From an uncultured Bacteroidota bacterium (GTDB taxonomy: Bacteria; Bacteroidota; Bacteroidia; Chitinophagales; Saprospiraceae): a DNA stretch of 33,057 nucleotides. The notes beneath the pieces were generated by a model that was not told where the DNA came from, did no database searches, and saw only the letters and a program-made list of their open reading frames with translations. The position numbers were made by a program, and so were the translations under genes. The stretch covers positions 1-33,057 of the forward strand of contig CAIYFY010000111.1 in the NCBI GenBank assembly GCA_903925535.1, given 5' to 3'. Of this stretch, positions 26,479-33,057 are shown piece by piece (the first letter of the stretch is position 1; each line of letters begins with the position of its first letter).

Positions 26479-27285
26479 CTATCGGTTGCTGATAATAAGG
26501 AATACACCCCCGTTTATCAGATAAACACCAGCAGGCAGTTCGGGCTCATGGAAGTAAATACTGTTTTCACCCGGTATGACGTCCACGATACGTTCGCGAA
26601 CAAGTCCGCCCTGCATATCTGTGATCCGGAAACAATGCGACTCGCTGCGGCTACTTTCTAATTTCAGAACAAAATGGCCAGCCGACGGATTGGGGAAAAT
26701 CACGATACCTTCTTTGCCTGACAGTACGCTGGTACCTGACGTGAGACTCAATATCAGCGTGTCATTTGCAGTGGTACATGCACTGGAGGCCGTCAGAATC
26801 ACTGTGTATGTACCTGGAGAAGAGTAGGAGTGCACCGGATTGGACTCTGTACTGGTAGTGCCGTCACCGAAATCCCACAAATAACTCAGAGCATTTACAC
26901 TTGTATTGTTAAAGGTGGTAGTCAGACTTTCCGAAGTATAATCGAAAGACGATACCAGCGCCGGCGCCAGTATTTTGACGTTGCCCCAGCATTTGTTGCC
27001 GGAAACAAGATCATTTACCCGGTACTGATAGGTTTTTCCGATATCGTCCACACCAGCCACACCTGGTACCCATGGACCGTTACCATACGGGGGTGTCCTG
27101 TCAAATTCTACCCGAAAGTTATCGTAACCACCCGGATACGTACCCTCCAAAGCTGCCTCCGGTGGTACCGTATCGCTACACGTTGGAGCCAGTGGGTAAT
27201 TTACCAGATCGTTACAGACCAAAGAAACCTGCGCAGTAAGGAGGCCTGTCACCAGAGAAAACATGAGAAGAAAAAAGTGACGCAT
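26479..27285 (-). CDS. Secreted PKD-domain protein with atypical T9SS C-terminal domain
   Basis: Signal peptide MRHFFLLMFSLVTGLLTAQ; YLWDFGDGTTSTESNPVHSYSSPGTYTVILTASSAC PKD; IVIFPNPSAGHFVLKLE...LPAGVYLINGGVFLIISNR. Confidence 0.82.
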   Translation of the reverse strand: MRHFFLLMFSLVTGLLTAQVSLVCNDLVNYPLAPTCSDTVPPEAALEGTYPGGYDNFRVEFDRTPPYGNGPWVPGVAGVDDIGKTYQYRVNDLVSGNKCWGNVKILAPALVSSFDYTSESLTTTFNNTSVNALSYLWDFGDGTTSTESNPVHSYSSPGTYTVILTASSACTTANDTLILSLTSGTSVLSGKEGIVIFPNPSAGHFVLKLESSRSESHCFRITDMQGGLVRERIVDVIPGENSIYFHEPELPAGVYLINGGVFLIISNR

Positions 27286-27296
27286 AAGTGATTGAT

Positions 27297-28343
27297 TTAT
27301 GATAAAAGATGATTGGTCAAATATAGTTTCCCGTTCTGTATTTCAAATCCGCCCGAAAAGAGGTCTTCGGCCAGATCAAAACTGCCATCCAGATCGAGGT
27401 AGCGGGTGTTCGGACAACTGTACGCCGCATGCAGGGCAGCCGTGATGCTCAGCGAGCTCTCGTCGTTACAGCCCCAGAAAAGGCCGATTCCGGCGTGTTC
27501 GGCAATACCGGCAATCTCGCGGGCAGCGAGGATGCCGCCGCATTTCATCAGTTTGATATTGTAAATTCCGAATGGCCGCGGATGCTGCGTGAATGACAAT
27601 GCCGTTTCCGGGCCGGTGAGCGACTCGTCGGCAACGAGCTTGTCGCGAAGTCGTGACGGCAGTGCGCGCAGCAACTGCTCATTTCCCACGGGCAAAGGCT
27701 GTTCAATGAGCTCGACGTCGCAATGGTCATATATCTGCAGCAGTTGTCGCTCATTGTAGCCCTGATTGGGATCCACTCGAAGCATGATGTCTTTACCAAC
27801 AGTCTCCCGAAGGCGGCTCAGCAGTTCGACATCCTGCGCCGTATCACCGCCGCCGGTCTTGATCTTCAATGCCCTGAAACCCATTTTTACATACTCCACA
27901 GCTTCTCTCAGTGCTTCTTCAACGGGCATAATACCGATGGTGACGGAGGTGGGCAGCGGCTCCACACATTGTCCGTAAAAGGCAACAATGGAAACCCCCA
28001 GATACTTGCAAAAGGCATCGTGCAACGCCAGGTCGAGGGCAGCCTGTGTACCCGGAAATCCTGGAAAAGCACGCCTGACTTCGTGTATGATCTGTTGAAA
28101 ATGGCGGATATCCCGTCCCGCCAGCTGCTGCACCGGATCCGATTGCAGGTTATGAAGCGATATACGGGCGTTTTCGCCGACTACCTCCTCGGCCGGACTA
28201 CCCGATCCGTAGCCGGTTATTCCGTTTTCCAGTTCAATGTCCACAAAAACAAGTTCCACGTCCGAAAACGTCTCGGAAGAGATGGTGTAGGGCTTTTTCA
28301 GGGGTATTCTCCTGTAATATGGCCTGATTTCGCGTATTTTCAT
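27297..28343 (-). CDS. Enolase-superfamily epimerase (L-Ala-D/L-Glu epimerase or DgcA-like)
   Basis: PLKKPYTISSETFSDVELVFVDIELENGITGYGSGSPA; ALKIKTGGGDTAQDVELLSRLRETVGKDIMLRVDPNQGY; VELIEQPLP; ADESLTGPE; NIKLMKCGGI. Confidence 0.9.
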   Translation of the reverse strand: MKIREIRPYYRRIPLKKPYTISSETFSDVELVFVDIELENGITGYGSGSPAEEVVGENARISLHNLQSDPVQQLAGRDIRHFQQIIHEVRRAFPGFPGTQAALDLALHDAFCKYLGVSIVAFYGQCVEPLPTSVTIGIMPVEEALREAVEYVKMGFRALKIKTGGGDTAQDVELLSRLRETVGKDIMLRVDPNQGYNERQLLQIYDHCDVELIEQPLPVGNEQLLRALPSRLRDKLVADESLTGPETALSFTQHPRPFGIYNIKLMKCGGILAAREIAGIAEHAGIGLFWGCNDESSLSITAALHAAYSCPNTRYLDLDGSFDLAEDLFSGGFEIQNGKLYLTNHLLS

Positions 28344-29392
28344 GCCTTCAGCGATTTCAGTACGGGTAATATTTTCTCCACGCCCTCTTCCAGCGGCAAT
28401 AGTACGGGTATATTGAAACGGGCCTCGTATGCGTCACGGTACCGGACAGCCTCTTCAGGGGTACAGCCCTCTGTGTTGAGAGCCAGCGCAATCACCTTTG
28501 AGCCAAAACATTCAATCAGGCTGATCTCTGTACCCACATCGGGAATGCGGCCCCAGTGTGCGTCGTTGTCATAATACTCCCTCGCGGGCGCGTGCACGAG
28601 CACCACCGACTTTGCGTTGCCCGAAATCAGAAACTCGGAACCACACGGTCCGCTCGGGTTCCTGAGCGACGCCTGCCCCTCCAGCAGTATGAAATCTGCC
28701 TGCGTTTCCTTCCAGCACGTAACGATGGCGTGTTCCAGTTCGCCGGAAACGAAATCGTTCAGCGTGGAGTCGAAGATGAAACCGTATTTCCCGCCCTGCA
28801 ACCAGCCTGTCTGGCCGGTATATATCATTTGGGTATTTATCCCGGCCGTCTGACAACATTCCCTGATCAGGCGGGCGGTGGTGCGCTTGCCGAGGGCACA
28901 ATCGGTACCCATAACTGCGACTACAGGTGCGGTTACTTTCCATATTTCACCCGTCCAGAAATGCAGATCGGCGCGGTTCCGGGGTTTGCGCACGTCAACA
29001 AGCTCCACACCGTGTGCTGCTGCCAGGGCAGTCATTTCTTCGTTGTCGGAAAGGTATTCATGCAGTCCGTTGACCACCGACAAACCGTTTTTGATGGCCG
29101 AACGGACCATCCCGCGCATATCGGGAGGCAGTACGCCGCCAACGGTAGCAATTCCGATAATCAGGTAACGCGCATCGGGCACCGACTGTATGGCCGATTC
29201 CAGCGAGCCGAACACAGGTATGCTCCGGTGCTTGCCGTCGAGCAGTTCACCAGCATCCCGACCGGCATTTTCAGGTGAATCAACCACGGCTGCTATCGTG
29301 AAGCGCTCGGTTCCGCGCACCAGACCGTGCGCTGTTTTGGCGTCATTGATATGAAAAAGTCCGTTCGTGAGAACAATGGCCTTGTTGTTCAT
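28340..29392 (-). CDS. DUF1611 P-loop protein, DgcN-like
   Basis: DAKTAHGLVRGTERFTIAAVVDS...VVNGLHEYLSDNEE...VAVMGTDCALGKRTTARLI (P-loop-like)...YTGQTGWLQG...ILLEGQASLRNPSG. Confidence 0.85.
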   Translation of the reverse strand: MNNKAIVLTNGLFHINDAKTAHGLVRGTERFTIAAVVDSPENAGRDAGELLDGKHRSIPVFGSLESAIQSVPDARYLIIGIATVGGVLPPDMRGMVRSAIKNGLSVVNGLHEYLSDNEEMTALAAAHGVELVDVRKPRNRADLHFWTGEIWKVTAPVVAVMGTDCALGKRTTARLIRECCQTAGINTQMIYTGQTGWLQGGKYGFIFDSTLNDFVSGELEHAIVTCWKETQADFILLEGQASLRNPSGPCGSEFLISGNAKSVVLVHAPAREYYDNDAHWGRIPDVGTEISLIECFGSKVIALALNTEGCTPEEAVRYRDAYEARFNIPVLLPLEEGVEKILPVLKSLKA

Positions 29393-31968
29393 TATTGCTT
29401 TCTTCTGATTAACACACCGGGCAGTTCGCCGGTTGATTTTTTATTTTCATATACTGATTTGCCATTCACCCAGACCTTGTCAATACCATCGGAAAGTGCC
29501 TTTCCGTCTTTTACACTGGCGTTGTCTATGACTGTTTCAGGGTCGAACAGTACCAGATCGGCGTAATTGCCGGGTACGATTACGCCCCTTTCCGGCAATC
29601 CGACCTGATCGGCGGTGAGTCCGGTCATTTTATAGATAGCCGTTTCCAGGGGCATAAGCTTTTGTTCCCTGACATATCTCCCGAGTACGCGCGTGAACGC
29701 GCCATGCCCGCGCGGGTGCCCGCCCGAGGCGCCATCGGAACAGAAACAGGTGTGTGGCCACAATATCATATTCGATACGTCGAAATCGTCCATGGACTTG
29801 CCCATGATCGCCTCGATACCGTCGGGATAGTCCGGATTGTTTTTTCCGAACTCGTCTGCCAGCGCAATGAGGTCCATGAGCGTCTGTGCGGGTTTTTGTC
29901 CGCGCAAACGGGCTATATCCGACAGTGTTTTGCCGGCATATTCGCGGTTGGGAGCAAAGCGCACCACGATGGACTGCTCCGGATCGAAAAGCTGGTTCAC
30001 AGCAAACTCGGCACTGGCCAGATTGGTATAGTCTCGGTTGGGAAACAACACCCGGAGCGTCGAATTCCAGAAATTGTAGGGATAAATATCGGCAGTCACG
30101 TCTATTCCTTCCGCCCGGGCGGCCTGCAGTCGTTCGAGCAGGAGCAGGGATGTTTTCCATTGGTCGCGCTTGGCGATCTTGATATGGGAAATTTGCACCG
30201 GAATACCTGTTTTCCGACCGATATCCAGGATTTCATCCACCGCATCGTTCATATTGATGTCTTCACTGCGGATATGACTCATATACCGGCCACCCGATCG
30301 GGCGGCGACGGCGGCGAGTTCCAGCACCTCGCTCCGGCTCGAATAGAAGGCCTCCTCGTATTCCAGACCGGTATTCAGGCCGAGTGATCCCCGCTCCATT
30401 TCAGCTTGCAGCAAGGCTTTCATCTGCTCGACCTCGGCAAAAGAGGCTGTCCTGAACAGGTTATCGGGGCCCATAACCTGTTCACGAAGCGTGGAATGGC
30501 CGGTATAGGAGGCGATATTGACGGCCGCCTTGTGGTAGTCCATAAAGTGTTGCAGCGTATCCAGCGGATAACTGTTGCCATCCTGACCGATGACGATGGT
30601 GGTTACGCCCTGATTGAGGGATGGAATTGCTTCCGGATGCGCATCCAATCCGCCGAAATGGTGACTGTGTGCATCTATAAATCCGGGCGCCAGTGTCCTT
30701 CCGTTGCCCTCGGTGACCTGTTCGCCGGGGAAAGGCGTAAGCTGTCCAAGCTCCCTTATGCGGTCGTCTGTCAGGCGCACATCCTCCCGGCGGGGAGCCG
30801 TGCCGGTGCCGTCAACCAGTTGCACATTGCGTATCAGTTGCGAGTGCGGGATATGGGCTGGCTGTCCGCTCATCAGCGCCCTGACGGCCTCGCGGGCCGT
30901 GGCGTCGGTTGAGTTGCTGAGCAGGATAACCGTGGTTTTCGAGTCAGGATACCGTTCGAGCAGATTTCTGAATCCCAGCCAGCTGCCGGTGTGGTACACT
31001 TTGCGGGCGGTGGTGTCGGTAAACCAGCCGAAGCCATAGCTGAACGATGTGCCGTTGTTGAGTTTTCCGGGACTGAAAAGCTCCATGAGTGCAGCAGGGC
31101 TGACCAGTTTTCCGGCGTAAAGTGCCTGGTCCCAGGCGAGCAGATCTTCGGCACAGGAGTAAATACCCCCCACACCTATTACCCCGTCGAAACGGGTGAG
31201 GTCGTTGAGCACATAACGCCCGTTTATGCGTTCAAAACCGAGTGCACGACTCCGGTCTTGCGCGTGTGCGTAGTGCGCGCCGAGTGCGTACGCGAAGGTA
31301 TTTTTCAGGTTAAGGGGCCTGACAATCTGCTGCTCAAGCACCTCACCGAACGACTTTCCGGTGATTTTTTCGATTAACGATACCAGCAGAACATAGCCGG
31401 TGGTGCCGTACTTCCACTTTTCACCCGGTGCGAAGAGCGGCTTTGGTTTTACCTCTGCCAGCAACGACAGGAACCCGTCGTTGCTCAGCGTATCGAGTGT
31501 GTTGGTATGTTGCTGAACAATCAACTTGTAATCGGGAAGTCCGGAGGTGTGGGTAAGCAGGTGTCTGATAGTAATATCCGGGTAGGGGAATCCGGGTATA
31601 AACCTGGTTACCGGATCTTCCCAGACAAGTTTGCCCTGCTCTTTGAGCTGTACGAGCAGCAGGGCGATGAACTGTTTGGAGACTGAAGCCAGGTTGAAGG
31701 CCGTGCTTGACGTGAGCGGCTCCGACATATCGGGCGCAGAGTCACCCAGCGATTTACTGTACACTACCCTGCCCTCGCGCGCCAGCAGCACCGTGCCATT
31801 AAACATGGACTGCCGGTGGAGGATGGTCAGGGTGGAATCGAGGGCTGCTACTGGCAGCGATTGACCCCGGCTGCATAGAGGCAAAAACAGGCCGGTTGTA
31901 AACGATATAAGCGTGTACTGAATGGTTTTGGAGGAAAAAAAACCTGACAGAGGATTAAAACTGATCAT
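29392..31968 (-). CDS. Fusion: N-terminal serine beta-lactamase/DD-peptidase-like domain + C-terminal D-aminoacylase (N-acyl-D-amino-acid amidohydrolase)
   Basis: N-terminal: FNLASVSKQFIALLLVQL (SxxK), IRHLLTHTSGLPDY, KWKYGTTGYVLL, YHTGS. C-terminal: APGFIDAHSHHFGGLDAHPEAIPSLNQGVTTIVIGQDG, YTGHSTLREQVMG, SHIRSED, QISHIK, CFCSDGASGGHPRGHGAFTRVL. Start may be 31992 or 31968. Confidence 0.9.
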   Translation of the reverse strand: MISFNPLSGFFSSKTIQYTLISFTTGLFLPLCSRGQSLPVAALDSTLTILHRQSMFNGTVLLAREGRVVYSKSLGDSAPDMSEPLTSSTAFNLASVSKQFIALLLVQLKEQGKLVWEDPVTRFIPGFPYPDITIRHLLTHTSGLPDYKLIVQQHTNTLDTLSNDGFLSLLAEVKPKPLFAPGEKWKYGTTGYVLLVSLIEKITGKSFGEVLEQQIVRPLNLKNTFAYALGAHYAHAQDRSRALGFERINGRYVLNDLTRFDGVIGVGGIYSCAEDLLAWDQALYAGKLVSPAALMELFSPGKLNNGTSFSYGFGWFTDTTARKVYHTGSWLGFRNLLERYPDSKTTVILLSNSTDATAREAVRALMSGQPAHIPHSQLIRNVQLVDGTGTAPRREDVRLTDDRIRELGQLTPFPGEQVTEGNGRTLAPGFIDAHSHHFGGLDAHPEAIPSLNQGVTTIVIGQDGNSYPLDTLQHFMDYHKAAVNIASYTGHSTLREQVMGPDNLFRTASFAEVEQMKALLQAEMERGSLGLNTGLEYEEAFYSSRSEVLELAAVAARSGGRYMSHIRSEDINMNDAVDEILDIGRKTGIPVQISHIKIAKRDQWKTSLLLLERLQAARAEGIDVTADIYPYNFWNSTLRVLFPNRDYTNLASAEFAVNQLFDPEQSIVVRFAPNREYAGKTLSDIARLRGQKPAQTLMDLIALADEFGKNNPDYPDGIEAIMGKSMDDFDVSNMILWPHTCFCSDGASGGHPRGHGAFTRVLGRYVREQKLMPLETAIYKMTGLTADQVGLPERGVIVPGNYADLVLFDPETVIDNASVKDGKALSDGIDKVWVNGKSVYENKKSTGELPGVLIRRKQ

Positions 31969-32869
31969 ACCAGTTGAATTGATGGTCAACAATATGCTTC
32001 TTTTGTGATTTCACATGATTTGAAAAAGCCTGCGCCACCGGCGACAGCTTCTTCCCCTTCAGCCAGATAAGATACCAGTTGGAGAGCAGCGGCAGGCCGT
32101 CGTAAGGAATGATAGTCAGTTCGCCCTGCTGAAGTTCGTGCCTCAGTCCGATCAGCGGCATGATGGAATAACCCAGTCCGGCGAGAATAGACTGCTTTAC
32201 TGCCTCATTGGAGGTAAGTTCGATACGCCTGGTAAAGGGCATGTCATACTTTTCAATAAATTTTTCCATCATCTTACGGGTTCCGGATCCATTTTCCCTG
32301 AAAATGAGCGGCATGCGGCCAACAGGCGGCTCCCCGCTCTCTCCAGCCAGTCCGGCTTTACCCACAAGGTATAACTTGTTGGGCAGCAATTCGATTTTCT
32401 CTACCTTCAAATTTTCGGGCAGGATGGAAACCAGTGCGAAATCGGTTTCATTGCGTTCCATGCTCTCCAGCACACTGAGTCGGTTGGTCACGTCAATTTT
32501 AAGGTCAATACCGGGATTATCTGTCACAAAATCGGATAAAAAATAGGGAATTATGTACTTGCCGGTCGAGACTACCGAAATTTTCAGCAATCCGAACAAC
32601 TGCCCCTGATATGCCCTGGTCTTGTTGTTAATCGCATACACCTGATCCAGAATCTGTTCGGCAGACTGCGCTATCTCGCGGCCAAACTCCGTGATATATA
32701 TCCTCCGGCCGACCACCTCCGTCAGTGGAATTTCGAACTGGTCCTGAAAATTTTTCAACTGAATGGAAACCGCTGGCTGGGTCAGGTTCAACTCTTCCGC
32801 TGCCTTGGTGACGCTGCTCAACTGAACCACCTTCAGAAATACCTGAAGCTGGTTTAATGTGTAATTCAT
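31955..32869 (-). CDS. LysR family transcriptional regulator
   Basis: MNYTLNQLQVFLKVVQLSSVTKAAEELNLTQPAVSIQLKNFQDQFEIPLTEVVGRRIYITEFGREI HTH; GLLKISVVSTGKYIIPYFLSDF effector domain. Confidence 0.96.
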   Translation of the reverse strand: MNYTLNQLQVFLKVVQLSSVTKAAEELNLTQPAVSIQLKNFQDQFEIPLTEVVGRRIYITEFGREIAQSAEQILDQVYAINNKTRAYQGQLFGLLKISVVSTGKYIIPYFLSDFVTDNPGIDLKIDVTNRLSVLESMERNETDFALVSILPENLKVEKIELLPNKLYLVGKAGLAGESGEPPVGRMPLIFRENGSGTRKMMEKFIEKYDMPFTRRIELTSNEAVKQSILAGLGYSIMPLIGLRHELQQGELTIIPYDGLPLLSNWYLIWLKGKKLSPVAQAFSNHVKSQKKHIVDHQFNWYDQF

Positions 32870-32893
32870 AACAATCCCTTATTTATTTCATTG

Positions 32894-32926
32894 CAAATAT
32901 AAATAGAAACAAATGATTTAATCAAA
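32894..32926 (-). promoter_or_regulatory. Putative Bacteroidota-type promoter for the LysR gene (TTTG-N21-TATATTTG on minus strand)
   Basis: Plus-strand CAAATATA at 32894-32901 and CAAA at 32923-32926, 25 nt upstream of the LysR ATG. Confidence 0.5.
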
Positions 32927-33013
32927 GGAAATTTGTGCTTCCAATCAAACATAATTACCTGGTTGGTCGTACGAATGACAAATACCGCCGGGTAGTTGCA
33001 CAAACATAAAACT

Positions 33014-33057
33014 ATGACAAGAATAACTGTAGCGAAGGGCGACGGCATCGGCCCGGA
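33014..33057 (+). CDS. Isocitrate/isopropylmalate dehydrogenase family protein, 3' truncated by window edge (likely isocitrate dehydrogenase)
   Basis: ATG at 33014 translates to MTRITVAKGDGIGP..., the conserved N-terminus of this family; absent from the supplied ORF track. Confidence 0.75.
   Translation, partial: MTRITVAKGDGIGP

Noticed and set aside
26466-26490. AACCG...CGGTT inverted repeat at the convergent gene ends
   Set aside because: 5-bp stem only, no T-tract; insufficient as a terminator call.
32866-33048. 60-aa minus-strand ORF upstream of LysR
   Set aside because: Overlaps the start of the IDH-like gene and the LysR promoter region; no support.
1-33057. Search for CRISPR arrays, tRNA/rRNA genes, integrases or transposase genes
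   Set aside because: None recognised by eye; the only mobile-element-like signal is the non-coding palindrome at 21054-21214. A tRNAscan/ISfinder run would be needed for certainty.

Overview
This 33 kb chromosomal window looks like a Bacteroidota genome: T9SS C-terminal sorting domains, TTTG/TAnnTTTG-type promoters, and Saprospiria/Chitinophagia-like gene content. Left to right: (i) a 5'-truncated T9SS-secreted Asp-box protein, a DUF1800 protein, a secreted PPC-like protein and a stand-alone T9SS-CTD-like ORF. (ii) A hexuronate catabolism locus (uxuA, uxuB-type SDR, exuT, Gfo/Idh/MocA + two-domain DUF1080, uxaC, kdgK), split by a photolyase / SDR / DUF2256 block and a Panacea (DUF4065)-plus-membrane-protein pair. 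(iii) Housekeeping genes (mltG, accD, exonuclease). (iv) Two divergent glycosyltransferases separated by a 161-bp imperfect palindrome with perfect 17-bp terminal inverted repeats. (v) A HerA-like ATPase, VWA protein and small membrane protein, then a Gfo/Idh oxidoreductase. (vi) A tightly packed minus-strand operon: LysR, a serine beta-lactamase/D-aminoacylase fusion, a DUF1611/DgcN-like protein, a DgcA/dipeptide-epimerase-like enolase-superfamily protein, and a PKD/T9SS protein. (vii) The first 14 codons of an isocitrate-dehydrogenase-like gene at the right edge. The strongest candidates for undescribed biology are the D-amino-acid operon with its fused enzyme, the Panacea pair with an apparently leaderless promoter, the palindromic element, the start-codon-sequestering hairpin at 3742-3794, and the DUF1080/Gfo-Idh pair inside the glucuronate operon. 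No rRNA, tRNA or CRISPR array was recognised. All assignments were made by eye from protein motifs, with no database search.
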